Translations under genes and position numbers: made by a program | Notes under the pieces: model-generated | What the model was told of the DNA's origin: nothing | The model's input: the letters and a program-made list of their open reading frames with translations, nothing else | Databases searched by the model: none | Assembly (NCBI GenBank): GCA_949825025.1 | Contig: OX463781.1 | Coordinates: forward strand, 40,375,150 to 40,439,149 | Reading direction: 5' to 3' | DNA length: 64,000 nt | DNA from: Siphlonurus alternatus | Lineage: Eukaryota; Arthropoda; Insecta; Ephemeroptera; Siphlonuridae | In this document: in pieces, positions 39,831 through 52,829 of the stretch | Numbering within the stretch: the stretch's first letter is position 1 | Layout: every line of letters begins with the position of its first letter

Positions 39831-40915
39831 ATAATAACTCAGGCGTGATAATAGCATTGGACTTTCAAATGTTTGGAATGCGGTAAAACCGGCTACTATA
39901 ATAACCACACAATCATTTTAATATATATTTATATAAAATTGACACATTATATCGGAAATCAATTAATTGTAAGATTATTATTTATGTATAAATTTAGTAA
40001 ATACAAATATTTAGAGAATTTTTTGTATTATTTTTAATCAAACATACCTTTTTAGCAATGTATGTCTACAAACTCAAGTAAAAAGAGAGTGATAAAAAAG
40101 GTAACGTAAAAATAATTTCAATACAAATAATATTTCTTACATTTAAAAACGAGAAAACTTATATATTTTGTAGTTTTCCTAACATTAATTTTTCTTTAAA
40201 GTTTAATTGAGGAAAGTTTTAGAGACATAAATATTGCACTCTTTAGTGTTTATAGTTAAGGGTTATACAGTAGGTTAGCATGTGTGCGTGTTTTTGCTTT
40301 TCTGTGATGCCTCTGCATAATGCAGTGGTGAATTTCTGGAACGTTCAAGGGTCTAATTAGCCATGAGAATTGTCTCTCTCGGACTTCTTATCTCTTAAAA
40401 ATTAATAACATCCTTCCTAACTTACCTTTAAACCATGATATTTGAAAATAGAAAGGAGGCCAAACACGTTCTTTATACATTTTTTTAACAAATAAAAAAA
40501 AATTAACTGACAAATACCTTACATGAGGAATTTTTAATTTAAAATTTCCATCAATTATTCTTTTAAAAAAGTTAATATTGTGTCTTTCATATTTTTGTGT
40601 ATAAATATATTTTTTTTAAATTCTTTTTTATTATATAACTTAATTAATTTACAATATAGAATTATAGATTTTAATTATTAATATTTTCTTATTATTATTT
40701 TTATAAAAATTTAATATAGCGTGAAACATGTAATTAATATTGAGTTTAAGTCAAATTGTGTTATAAATAATTTAGTCTTTCTATTTTTTTAATTAATAAA
40801 CTTGCATTATGTAAGCTTTTTTTCTCCCTTTTAACTTTTCAGGCGCAAAGATAGCCTACTTTTTAAGCACAGGTGTTGAAAAGGTTGCCTATATGTAACG
40901 GGGCTTAAATAATTT
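39831..40915. other. AT-rich DNA, no feature seen
   Basis: A+T-rich spacer. No gene, palindrome or array supported. Confidence 0.55.
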
Positions 40916-41054
40916 TGTACAGTTATCGCCTCTGAAAAGTTTCCTTTTGCAGCCTTGTTAATTGCCATTTCCCTGTAAGTATAAAAATATAGAAACACTG
41001 CAAGGGGATTAATAAGGCTACAGAAGGGAAATTTTCCAAAAAGACGAGTGTACA
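40916..41054. mobile_element. MITE family A, copy
   Basis: The left end reads TGTACAGTTATCGCCTCTG, then TTTCCTTTTGCAGCCTTG. The right end reads AAGGCTACAGAAGGGAAATT, then AAAAGACGAGTGTACA. About 139 bp, with a loop longer than in the 6456 copy. Confidence 0.75.
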
Positions 41055-41264
41055 TATATATTATTTTAAATATATGACATACTTTCAATCATGGTGTAGT
41101 AAAAGGTAATTAATTAAATTATTATATCCTCATATTATTTAATTACATTTAAGGTTTTAAATTTTAAATAAGACTAATTTATATGCTGACAAGCAAATTT
41201 TGGCTTTTAGATTTTCAACATTTATGTGAGTTGCTGTCGCTATTAAGTACGACCCCCTAATGCT

Positions 41265-41530
41265 TCAACTGAAGAGAGGATGACCACAAAATCCTACTAT
41301 TTCCTCGCCCTTTAGGCAAGCTGCCTGCTAGTACGTTGTACCACAGTGAGGCGGGAGTGAGCTGCAATGCGTCGTCCATAAGCCGCCAGGCCCGGGCCGC
41401 AACATTAGCCTTGGTGTCCAATTAATAACGTAGCTCTCTCTCTCTCTCTCTCTAGCTCATTCTCCAGCCTAGCCATGCCGGAAACTCAAAGCCAGTGATG
41501 CCGGATATAGCACAAACTAGCTAGTCTACT
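41265..41530. other. GC-rich island with short CT array
   Basis: It contains GTACCACAGTGAGGCGGG, GCTGCAATGCGTCGTCC, ATAAGCCGCCAGGCCCGGG and CTTGGTGTCCAATTAATAAC, then an 18-bp CT run and GCCATGCCGGAAACTC. There are no coding frames and it is single copy. It looks like the kind of sequence conserved near developmental genes, but this is inference from composition alone. Confidence 0.35.
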
Positions 41531-42640
41531 GTATACTTCATACCACCTAATGAATAACTGCATATCTATCTGGAAAATTTGTATAAATATATGTAAATTT
41601 AACCCATGGAGGTTTATATTATACTGAGCTATAGAATATATGGATATGTTAACACTACATGTGGGTGTATACTAATTGTGGGATATAATTGTAAGCTTTA
41701 TCAAATATACAGCAGTATGCTTATGTACTATACATGTAATTTAATTGTATGTACTGTTATAATTAATCCTACTATGTTTGTTTACATAATGATTGCTATA
41801 TATATTAGGTAAAAAATTTCAAGTATGTGAAAATCAATTATATTCATCTTAAAAAAAGTAAATGGTATTTATGCTGTATTTGTATATGTACTGTATATAT
41901 AATATAATTTATAGTTAAGATAATAAATAATACATTCTGATAATATTATTATATAATTTATGATTTAAAATAGCAAACAAACAATAATAAATAATATAAT
42001 AATAATGATTTATAATTGTGAATATTGTTTATATACAAAATAGTAATTTTCTCTCAATGTTATTTCAATTGTTACTGCATAATGTTTTATTAATAGTATG
42101 TATACTCTTCAATGTAGGTCGCAAGTTGCTGTTGTTCGAAGTAATGACTTCCTATTTTTATTTACATTCAATTTTTATGCGATAATGTTGATTCCTGTTT
42201 GTACATGTTACATTGTATATAAGCTCGTCTCTACAATTATAATGTGACGAGCTTCGTTTATCGCGAGCTTTTGACACGTCATTGACTCACAATATTTATT
42301 ATAAACATTCTATAGCTCTTGAATATACTAGGGTTTTATAGTATTATATTCATCAAATATATATTAATATTGTAACGTTTATTTATATTAATTTACTGAT
42401 CAGGAAATCGAATAGTTTTTAATTGGTAAAATAAAATATATTAATGATCCAATATTAAACGGTAAATTTCTATTTAAAAAAAATTGCTTAATTAATCTAT
42501 AATTTTTTTTAATAGATTTTTTTTTACTTTTGACGTACGTTCAACATTTTTGTGTTTATTATATTCTGATGTGCAATAGTTTTACAATAATTATTAAAAA
42601 GAAAAAAAAAGTATGAATTGATGAGACTGATTCTTGTATT
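41531..42640. other. AT-rich DNA with one hairpin
   Basis: A+T-rich. AAGCTCGTC and GACGAGCTT at 42221-42254 form a short hairpin. No gene. The 68-codon frame at 41606-41812 is AT-driven. Confidence 0.5.
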
Positions 42641-42910
42641 CTTACAATTTAACCCTAGCCTTACAAGAGAGGTCGAGACAACTCTTATAAAGCGGGAAAA
42701 AAAGGGTGTGAAATACTGCTCTACAAATCTGAAAAATATTATAATATTTAGCTAGCCAACGAATAATGTATTCCCGCAAAAAAAATAGTGGACAATTTAA
42801 TCTTTTTAAACGTAGTGATTTAAATAGGGGGTCGTTGTGACCCCCCCCCCCTCTTGATATAGCATTGGACAAAAAAAATCCTTGGTTAATATCAGAATTA
42901 ACATTATAAC
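42641..42910. repeat. Dispersed repeat family S, copy 1
   Basis: It shares with 47095-47345 the ordered words CTTATAAAGCGGG / CTTTTAAAGCAGG, AAAAGGGTGTGAAATACTG / AAAAGTGTAAAATATTG, TTTAAATAGGGGGTCGTTG / TTTAAATAGCGGGTCATTT, then a CCCCC/CTCC tract, GGACAAAAAAAATCCTTGG / GACAAAAAAGTGCCTTGGG and GTTAAT. Not palindromic. The class is unknown; it could be the end of a larger element. Confidence 0.5.
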
Positions 42911-43396
42911 ATTATTTGAATAAATTTTAACAAAAATAACAGAATTAATTAAATTGAACAAGATAGGTTGTTTTAAATCGATCGTATTCTCATTTCCCGA
43001 CCTGTCTGTACAGTAACATATGTTAATGTTCTCCAGCCGGATGGTGGCTAGCAAGGGTGTGATTAAAAGACCGCAACTTGCAGCTGAAACCACACATCAA
43101 CCATCATGATCTAGCGTCTGCTTGCATTAAGTTGGAGAGACTTTGCCGTACTAGAAAGCTTTTACAATGCCTCTACAAAGTATTCTTTCTTTTGTTTTCT
43201 ACGAATTGAACACAGAGTAGCATAGTCAGAATTCAAAAAAGTACTTTTTTTAACTTAAAATTTTGACTATAAAAATTTATTTGTTTCATATTATAATATT
43301 ATGATTTACACATATTTAAAAATCATAAAATTAAAATTCTCATTAACAAAAAATATTATAAATATATAAAATATAAATAATATAAATATTGATAAC
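42911..43396. other. AT-rich DNA with a small complex patch
   Basis: 43010-43200 is of mixed composition (CAGCCGGATGGTGGCTAGC, CATCATGATCTAGCGTC) and the rest is A+T-rich. No gene. Confidence 0.45.
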
Positions 43397-43650
43397 AAAA
43401 TGCTCCCAGGTGAAAAATTACGTCTTCATCTCATCTTTTACACGTCTATAAATCTAATCTTTTTACCTCAAAAACACAACTTATTTCTTCCTCGCTCAAA
43501 GTGCGGATGAAATGCACACAATATTTCCAACATTTTACGCTAGGAGAGAAGACGTAATCTCGTCCTTTTCTCTCTTTTTTCTTTCCTTTAAAATGGTGCA
43601 AAATATGATAGATTTAGACGAGGAGAAAACTTAAACTGTTTTTTGAGAAA
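43397..43650 (-). repeat. Dispersed repeat family T, copy 3, reversed
   Basis: Its reverse complement gives TTTGCACCATTTTAAAGG, GATTACGTCTTCTCTC, GCGTAAAATGTTGGAAATAT, GTGCATTTCATCCGCACTTT, GAGCGAGGAAGAAATAAG and AAGATTAGATTTATAGACG. This matches the order at 749-1035. Inverted word pairs (ATTACGTCTTC and GAAGACGTAAT) suggest that the family may have had a palindromic origin. Confidence 0.6.
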
Positions 43651-45621
43651 GGAAAAGGTATCTTAATTAAAATGAATAGTATTTAAAGTAAAGTGTTTCA
43701 TTTTAAGTTTAAAAATAATAAATTACGTTGAAAATTAATGTAAATACCGTAACTTGTAGAAAGGACAAAAATAGAAATTTAATTTCACGTTTCTCTGCTG
43801 AGTATACAGAAATAGATGTTTTAACTTTTAAGTGTAAAGAATATTCATTTTCAACGTAAAAGGCAGAAAGGCAATATGAAGGTATGTATGTTCATTATAG
43901 GCTCTCTACCATCCATTAAAATACTCGTTAAGTAATACGTAAAACTACATCAAAATATCTTACAACATTTAGACTTAATGTACTGCAAAACAATTTCATT
44001 TCTTGATCATATTAATGTTCTTTTTAACTAAATATCTTATTAATTTATACCTATTACGTCTACAGGCAAGGATAAATACTGTATACTGAGACTTGTTTTT
44101 TAGTTTTTATTAATATAATTAGTAACATTACTTCTTAAAAGAATCAAATGTATTTTTAAATGAAATGTTAGATAATGCACTAAATAAATATTCATTTTTG
44201 CCATTATTTATATTTTTCTCAAATTAGAAAAGGAATTTTATTTTTAGCTAAGACATGCATATTTTTAGCTATGATGAAAACTTTTTTAATGAATTGGATG
44301 CTAGGAAAAAAATTTTAATCCTGAAATCTTAATACACGTATAAACTAGATAAGTACTTAAACGTATTCTATTTTTTTTAAAAAATAAATATATAAATAAA
44401 GCTGTAATAGTTGCTTCGATGCTGTAGTTGAAATCAGTTATGAGTAGCATTTTCAATTCAAAATTCTTTATTCAATTCATTACTAATACAATCATTATAT
44501 CAAAATAGATGAGCAAAGAAGCTTGAATAATAAAACAAATGAATTTTAAGAACATAGAAATATCTAAGTTTCTGAATGTATTATTTGCAATAACTGCATT
44601 TTTCTATAAGGAAACGGAGTAAATAACTATAAATATATATTTTGAGCTATAAAATTTATTTTGAGATGCATTCTTTTCTATCTATCTCCAAGGCTTTGTT
44701 TTGAATATCAAAAATATTATAGAATATAAATTCTTGTTCATAACGATATATTCATTTGATAGAAAGGAAAAAGAAAAATCAAACCCCCCAAAATATTATG
44801 TGACATGTAGAATTTCATTGGTTATATCATATTATATGTTACCCAGAATTCTTATTGTTAAATATCATGGATATTGTCTGTATAAGATGAACACAGAACA
44901 AAAATAAGAAAGAAAAAGAGGAGATAGCAATAAAATATGAAATAATAAAAAAATGGAATATGATTTAATGGAAAAAATTGTTGCAAATTTTAACATAAAA
45001 ACTGAGACTCATATATATATATATATAAAGTATATAAGATATAAACTTGAAATACATTTCAATATTTTGTGCCTGCTTGCTTGACTTGCTTGGTATTTCG
45101 TTCAAAGAATCGATAAAATCGTAGATGTGAATTGTTTCCAATAACAAGATGAGAAAAGAGACCCATTCTTAACCGCAGCAGCCAAATTCCTCCTCGATCG
45201 ACCAACGTTTTTCCATTATATGCTTTGCAAGAGAGAAGAAAAAAACTAAACGATTTTGTAGACAAAAACCTCGAATTTAAGGAAAACGAGAAAACCAATG
45301 TATGAATACAGACCGATGGATGAAATTTAGTAACTGATAGAAAAATCAATAACAATTTTACTAAATTGCAAAAAATTGAAGTAATTACATGAATGTAGAA
45401 TTACGTGTGTTGAATATATAGTGTATACACTCTAACATTAACTACACTGCAGTGATTATTTTGCCTGGAGATTCTGTAACTCTTTCAGCATGAACAAAAA
45501 ATGTGCTGCATATTTTCCTACGAAACCTCTCCCTCCTGCATTACATAGCCTACTTATTTTAATTTTGAGTAATTTTAGTAATAAGTAACATATTCTGGGA
45601 AAGCAAACACTTATTATTTAA
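43651..45621. other. AT-rich DNA, possible retroposon tail
   Basis: A+T-rich. 44450-44500 on the minus strand reads GAATTGAATAAAGAATTTTG, similar to the tail of the non-LTR fragment at 50862. That is too short to call. 45060-45340 is somewhat less biased, with no recognisable gene. Confidence 0.4.
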
Positions 45622-46030
<409 letters not shown>

Positions 46031-46104
46031 ACCAATATATTATAGAACAACACATTATAGTTTAAAGTACAAAGTTCAGTTTGATTTTCACAGTTTTTCC
46101 TGTT

Positions 46105-47094
<990 letters not shown>

Positions 47095-47345
47095 GGGCCT
47101 ACGAACCTTAATTCTTTTAAAGCAGGCAAAAGTGTAAAATATTGCGCGAAAAAATATATATTTTTTAATCTTTACATAGTTATAGCCACCCTGTATTTCA
47201 GAAAAATATATACATAATATATAAATAAATAGTGAGAAAAAACTTTTTTTTTTTTTTTTTAGTGTGTTTAAATAGCGGGTCATTTTGAACACCTCCTTCC
47301 CTTAGTAAAGTGTGTGACAAAAAAGTGCCTTGGGTTAATTAAAGT
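47095..47345. repeat. Dispersed repeat family S, copy 2
   Basis: Matches 42641-42910 in the same orientation, word by word as listed there. It has an expanded T run (about 18) near 47246-47262 in place of shorter sequence in copy 1. Confidence 0.5.
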
Positions 47346-47616
47346 AAATAAAAATAACATACGTTAAAAAAATGTATATCTAGTAATAATATCGCATTTA
47401 TTCTTAAAAACCATGTAAAAATATGTTTAAAAATACTGTATTTATACATAAGTTTTATGACTATTATTTTATAGTTTACATTAATAAAGATATAATGGTA
47501 ATTTTTTATTACTAACAATAAGTAGAAAGAAAAGGGTTGATTTGCTATACTAAAGTGAAAGTCTCTCTGATCATGCAACGCATTAGTTAGCTATCTTGGC
47601 TTGAAATCGTCTTACT

Positions 47617-47617
47617 A

Positions 47618-47679
<62 letters not shown>
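47617..47679. repeat. (CT)n microsatellite
   Basis: 63 bp of CT with one CA interruption near 47645. Confidence 0.95.
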
Positions 47680-47686
<7 letters not shown>

Positions 47687-49724
47687 ATGTCGACCAATCG
47701 ATGCATGATAAGAAGTGCTACTCGACGTGACGTGCCGGCACAAGCTTTGAATTAAGTAGAAGTTACCCTTCAGTTTAATAAGATCCATTCCACCAGCTTT
47801 TGCTACACCAGTTTTTTCTCTTCTCTCTATGTTTTCAATCTCAGTTACTAATAAATGTACTAATTTTGAATTACAGTTTAGTCTCGTAAAACGTTATTTA
47901 CAGTTATTAAAAATTCCTTTTGAATATAAAATTTTATCGTCTTTTTTTTAACGTAAAATATTGATTAACTACTTATATAAATAGTGTTTAATTTAGAATT
48001 TAAAATTACAGATAACTCAATTTTTTGATTGATTTTTTTAATAAAGTAATTAATACTTTGGAAAGTGTTTAAATATATATTTTTTTTTATCCTTGATGTT
48101 TTAATCTGCGTGTGATGTTGATATGATTGATCTGAAAATTGAATCGTAAATGAGCAAAAGGATATCCAATTTTATACGCTGCAGGAGTTATGATATTAAA
48201 GTATTTTCGTCTTATCACATCATGTAATTTTTTTTTTTTTTTTTTTTTTTCTAAGCTGGAAATTAGAAGAGAGTTTGTGTTGGCATTGACGTCATAACTT
48301 TCATGGATCGTGTACAAGAAACAGCCAGAAGCTGTTCTAAGCCGCGACTGCAGCTTTATACTTCAGAGCCTCTCTCTCTCTCTGTCTTCTCTTTATATTC
48401 CTACCAATAGCCACAACTCAAAATACAAGATAATTATTATAAAAGGAACTAGGATTTAAAAAAAATTAAATTTCTTTTGTTAAACTATAATAATAATGTT
48501 TTTACATTTTAATATTAATAAAAAAAAATTGAAAAAAAAAATTTTTTTAGCTCTTATAATAATTAAGATATACAACATGTAATTTTTTTTTAAAGGGATG
48601 ATATTTTTATTTCACTTACAAAAGTACCTTTACATACGTTTTTTTTTTTATTATTACAGTCACGTTTGCGTAAATTATTATAAAAAAATGTTTTTTTTTA
48701 TTAATTTAAAAGCATACATTATAATATTAATCGTACATATTTTTACGTTTTTTAAAACTAAAGAATTACTTTAAAAAATACTCGTTGAAATGTAGGTCAA
48801 GAAAAGTTGTTTTTGTATCTTTTCGCATCATAAGATGTGTCATGGTTTGCTGCGGGAAGTAGAGTATACTTAATTTTATGTAAGAATTTTGTGACGTCAC
48901 TTAAATTCTTATTGTTGCAGAGTGTCTTCTTGTTTTGCGACAAAACCCTGGGGTGAGGACAGCGATGGTGATAGACACTCGGCCTAATGGACCAAGCGCC
49001 AATTACTCTCAGATTGCCAACTACTTCTTCCACCCTCATCCACTCAGCTGATCTAGTCCTTATGGGAAAATACCAACAAATGACTTGGAAATGTTAGTAT
49101 TTCCTTTATTTTTTTAGTATAATAATGTAACGTATTGATAATGACACATAGTATACTATAACTAACAAAACATACTTATACAATATTTTCAGAGCGGAAA
49201 CCCTGTAATGTATGCAACTCTTTTAGCATGTTTGCATAAAACAGCTGGTGTTAGCTCTTATGGGAAAAAAATAATATGACTTGGAAATATTAGTAGCTCT
49301 CTTATTTTTTAGAATATTTAATATAACGTACCGATACATACAGAGCGTAAACCCTGTAATGTATGCAATTGTCTTAGCAGGCTTGTTAAACAAATAGCAT
49401 AACTACCAGGCGTTCTAATTTATCCCTCAACGCTATTCTCATATACAGGATGTGGGTTAGTCTTAATTGAAGTTGTGGTTACCGCAATTATTACATAATT
49501 ACCCTTGTTTATAATATATTAATAATATTGACTTATTAATATAGTTCCTGATTATTCAAGCAAGTTTATATTGTAAAAGCCACAATTTGCTCTAATTTAA
49601 ATAAACTTATTAATAGATTTAATGGTACATGCTATATATATTTTTTGCATTTATAGACTTCGATTCTAGGATATTTTATGTTAACTCCAGTGTATACTAA
49701 AATTTATAAATTTGTTGCATTTTT
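47680..49724. other. AT-rich DNA with two complex patches
   Basis: 47680-47840 (GACGTGACGTGCCGGCAC) and 48790-49080 (AAACCCTGGGGTGAGGAC, GGTGATAGACACTCGGCC) are GC-richer. A T run of about 22 lies at 48229-48250. Two near-identical phrases, CCCTGTAATGTATGCAA at 49201 and 49350 with TGACTTGGAAAT before each, indicate an imperfect direct duplication of about 150 bp between 49070 and 49380. No gene. Confidence 0.45.
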
Positions 49725-50005
49725 CTCTAAGCCATCACCTATAGTATGGCGACTTATATTTTTATGTTGCTCGACGTAATTTTCGGTCCAAAGGCATATT
49801 AGAGAGACGGGGACATAACATTGACAATTTTTGTGAACTATATAAGAGTTGCTTAGATTCAAAACCGGCAATATGCATTTTCAATTTTAAGATCATAAAC
49901 CCAACTTTTTTTACTAGAAAATTAACCCTTACTGAAAATGCATATTGCCAGTTTTAGAACTAGGCAACTCATAAGTTGCCATACTGCAGGCGACGGCTTA
50001 GAGAA
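49725..50005. mobile_element. Palindromic MITE-like element N
   Basis: The left end reads CTCTAAGCCATCACCTATAG, then TATGGCGACTTATA. The right end reads TTGCCATACTGCAGGCGACG, then GCTTAGAG. Inner arms share ACCGGCAATATGCATTTTC and GAAAATGCATATTGCCAGTT. About 90 bp of unpaired sequence in the left arm (about 49760-49845) suggests a later insertion or deletion. Confidence 0.65.
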
Positions 50006-50532
50006 TAATTCAACATATTATTTAATTTTTTGTGCATATATAGCTCAGAAATACATGGTTTTATTTCTACATCTCTAGCTATACTGCACCATTGTTTTAT
50101 ATTCACATGCTCTAGTAAGTACAACAAACTTGCATATTTACCCAACCTTGTATTAATTCAATTTACTATAATGCACTTACACTTATATACATGCAGTATA
50201 TATATCCAACGTCTTGTGGGTATACTTCTAGTTCTACATACATCATTTTTAATTAAAAGTGTACTCCTTTATGACATTAATAAAACATTTAATAAACTCT
50301 TCATTTGCATGTATTTAGCTGCATGGCTTTGTGTCATGACTTACTTGAAGTTAATTAGATTTTTAATGAAAGCTTTAGATGTTTGAGTCCATATAATATG
50401 GAAATAATAATATATATACTACTTAATTTTAGATTTTGATAAAATAGGATTTGAACGCAAAACTTCTCATTTTTAAATCCAACTTCAAAATATACTATTG
50501 AATTGGGTGTTAGATAGAAAGGTCAAGGATAA
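50006..50532. other. AT-rich DNA, unsupported 118-codon frame
   Basis: The plus frame 50030-50386 is Leu-, Ile-, Tyr- and Cys-rich with hydrophobic stretches, as expected for chance translation of A+T-rich DNA with TTA and TAT words. I do not call it. Confidence 0.4.
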
Positions 50533-50630
50533 AATGGGATTAAAGATCATTGCAGTTAATGGTAAATTTCCTATCCCATTTCAATGATAACGATCTTTAG
50601 TGAAAATGGTCTTTAATCCCGTTTGAGCCT
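50533..50630. repeat. Short palindromic MITE-like element O
   Basis: Arms AAAATGGGATTAAAGATCATT and TGAAAATGGTCTTTAATCCCG pair, with inner words AATGGTAAATTTCCTATCCC. About 98 bp, single copy. Confidence 0.55.
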
Positions 50631-50727
50631 CGGGCTCTCAATTATATACAACAAATAACACATATGTAAAAAAAACTGTTCAGCGTAAAGGTTATTCACA
50701 AAACTCATATATTTCGAGTCTAGAAAT

Positions 50728-50734
50728 GTATATA

Positions 50735-50791
<57 letters not shown>
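50728..50791. repeat. (TA)n microsatellite
   Basis: About 64 bp of TA with one G near 50740. Confidence 0.9.
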
Positions 50792-50794
<3 letters not shown>

Positions 50795-50861
50795 CTAAAC
50801 TCTGCATCAAGTATTTTGTAAATACTATAAATAGTCCTATTTTATTATAATTTTATATTAT

Positions 50862-51270
50862 TTTCAATTCAATTCATTTATTCAATCAACTGGCTGTACA
50901 GGTACAACATGGATTACTTCATTCCCAATAATAACAATAAAATTACATAACATAAAAACATAAAAAAAATAACAATAATTCATAAAACTAGCAAGGTATG
51001 AAATACAATGGATACTAATGTATACAATCAATTGAAAAAACAACATTAGACAGTACATCTTCTGGCAACTTATTACTAAAGTACATTTTTACAGAGTACA
51101 TTTTCTTATTTATAAGAATATTTTTTAATTTTTCTTTAAATCATTTTTCATTTTCAACTTCTCTGAGACATGCTGGTGAAAAGTCATAGATTTTGGCAGT
51201 CTGGTAAGCGGAACTTTTTTCTAATAAACTCGAATTAAGCATTTCTAAAACTGTTTTATCTCTATTTCTA
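50862..51270 (-). pseudogene. Non-LTR retrotransposon 3' end, dead fragment
   Basis: Translating the minus strand from 51270 to 51015 gives a run ending like the C-terminal tail of non-LTR reverse transcriptases: a Tyr-Gln-Thr-Ala-Lys-Ile-Tyr-Asp segment, Leu-Arg-Glu-Val-Glu, then Phe-Lys-Glu-Lys-Leu-Lys and Met-Tyr-Ser-Val. This matches the usual pattern (K-x-[YW]-N-x-LP, then FK-x2-LK, then YS-V). An in-frame stop lies at 51141-51143. After the stop at 51015 an untranslated tail ends GAATAAATGAATTGAATTG, an A+T-rich 3' end. Only the last 70 or so codons survive, as expected of 5' truncation. The clade is not identified. Confidence 0.6.
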
Positions 51271-51280
51271 TTTTATATAT

Positions 51281-51430
51281 TTTTATTTATTTATTTTTAT
51301 TTCACCAACATTAGTACAAATTACAACATACAAAAGAAAATGATAATAGAAACGAGGTGAAATGGGACATTTTACATGGCACTAATATTGAGCACCAATA
51401 CACACAAGGTGGTAAAATATCCTTTTAAAA
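51281..51430 (-). mobile_element. Second retroposon 3' tail, upstream of the first
   Basis: On the minus strand: CCTTGTGTGTATTGGTGC, CATGTAAAATGTCCCATTTC, ACCTCGTTTCTATTATC and GTTGGTGAAATAAAAATAAA, followed by (AAAT)n. A unique 3' region with an AATAAA-like signal and a tetranucleotide tail suggests the 3' end of another 5'-truncated element in the same orientation, placed end to end with the non-LTR fragment. Confidence 0.4.
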
Positions 51431-52084
51431 ATATTTCATATGTTTAATTCAGTACTTAAATAATACTTAAGTTTAGAGAGTGTAGACAGGATTCTAAAGA
51501 TCGGTGTACGCTATGTCAGCTGCTACAGCGGTCAGTAGATAAAAAAAAAAGTTGCTTTGTTCGCCACAAGGCAATGTTGGCGCTGCATGCAGTGATCCTA
51601 ATGACGCTCCATTACTTGAAGCAACCATTAGGAGTGTAATCTGACGGGTGGTATGTCTGTTACGACGATAAAAACTGCTTACTTTTCTAGGACAGCTGAC
51701 CGCATCTTCTTTTTTTTTTACTTATGTATAAAAAACTAATAGACCTTGTTTGTATGATATGTTTACATAACAATGCAGCTGTTACATCTCATTGTTGGAT
51801 AACAATAAAAAAAAATACAGTAATGAAGTATAACAGTACCTTTTTTTACTATTAATTTTAATGAGATTGTCAAGCATTATATAATATACACTAGTTTTAA
51901 AATTAAATAAATATATTAATATACTGCCATTGTAAAATAAAAATATCTTCAAGTTATGCAATTTGTTTTCATCATACAAATGAAGATGGTTGCAAATGTT
52001 ACAGAAGAAGAATTTATTTCTCGAAGCCTTCTTAGTTTACATGCTGCTCAAATTGGGCACGATTTAAGAAGAAATGATTCAGAC
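51431..52084. other. AT-rich DNA, no feature seen
   Basis: 51500-51700 is mixed sequence (CTACAGCGGTCAGTAG, GCGCTGCATGCAGTGATCC) with partial inverted words GTCAGCTGCT and AGCAACCATT; no clear ends. The rest is A+T-rich. Confidence 0.4.
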
Positions 52085-52192
52085 TAATAATATAACTAGG
52101 TCTCTCACTAGCCATGTTTATATGATGCCATTTAACCGTGGTTAGTGAAACCTGATTATATTCATTCGTGAATTGCATCCACTGCCTCGTGA
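52085..52192. repeat. MITE family I, worn copy
   Basis: GTGGTTAGTGAAACCTGATT and TTCGTGAATTGCATCCACTG follow the right arm of family I. The left arm (ACTAGGTCTCTCACTAGCCA) pairs weakly. Old copy. Confidence 0.4.
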
Positions 52193-52224
52193 CGAGATGA
52201 ATCAGTATAGACACGAAATAAAAT

Positions 52225-52439
52225 TATTCAAAGTTCAGATTTGAGCCCACGCTCTTTTTTAGATCATATTCTTTTATTAAGAAATGGTGCCTATTGACGC
52301 CTCTCTCTGATATGTACACTCGTCGCCTTGGAAAATTTCCTTTTGCGGCCTTGTTAATCACCATGTCCCGTAAGAATAACACAGTGTATGGTGATTAACA
52401 GGACTGCAATTGATGAATTTTCCAAGGCGATGAGTGTAT
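52225..52439. mobile_element. MITE family A copy next to a K fragment
   Basis: The A copy spans 52313-52439, with left end TGTACACTCGTCGCCTTGG, arm CGGCCTTGTTAATCACCATG, right arm ATGGTGATTAACAGGACTGC and end CAAGGCGATGAGTGTA. It gives the clearest left terminus of the family. 52225-52310 (GATTTGAGCCCACGCTC, TATTGACGCCTCTCTC) resembles the centre of family K and may be the host sequence into which A inserted. Confidence 0.65.
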
Positions 52440-52507
52440 TTTCAAAATATATATTTTTTTAAATAATCTAAATAATCTCTAAATAATCTGAAAAAATAGA
52501 GTAGCAC

Positions 52508-52829
52508 AATGGAGTATCGACCTTAATTTTTTTATTGCAGAAATGGATAGATGGTGTAAAGTTATGCTACCCTGATTTTTTTCAGATTTTTTACAACCTT
52601 AGAAGTATTTTTAAATAATTATTTAAAGTCCTTTTTCTGACGTCACGAGGCGCTTCTTCTTAAAAAAAGGATAGGACTTGCCGTCGCGTGACGTCACAGA
52701 AAGGAATTTCAATTACTTTTTTTAGAATACTTCCAGGGCTGTAAAAAATCTGAAAAAAATTAGGATAGCATAACTTTGCACCCTCTATCCAATTCTGCAA
52801 TAAAAAAGTTTGAAGTCGATACTCTATTC
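52508..52829. mobile_element. MITE family K, best-preserved copy
   Basis: A 320-bp near-palindrome. The left arm has AATGGAGTATCGACC, TTTTTTTATTGCAGAAATGG, GTGTAAAGTTATGCTACCC and TTTTTTCAGATTTTTTACA. The right arm has TGTAAAAAATCTGAAAAAAA, GCATAACTTTGCACCCTC and TCGATACTCTATTCATT. Inner arms carry TGACGTCAC (TTTTTCTGACGTCACGAGG and CGCGTGACGTCACAGAAAGG). Confidence 0.75.

Noticed and set aside
42221..42254. A 15-base match, AAGCTCGTCTCTACA, to miR-993-3p as I remember it
   Set aside because: The upstream sequence does not supply the expected 5p arm. The match instead pairs with a short downstream repeat, GACGAGCTT. With many known microRNAs, a 15-base match in 64 kb is not strong. A fold of 42150-42300 and a small-RNA check would settle it.
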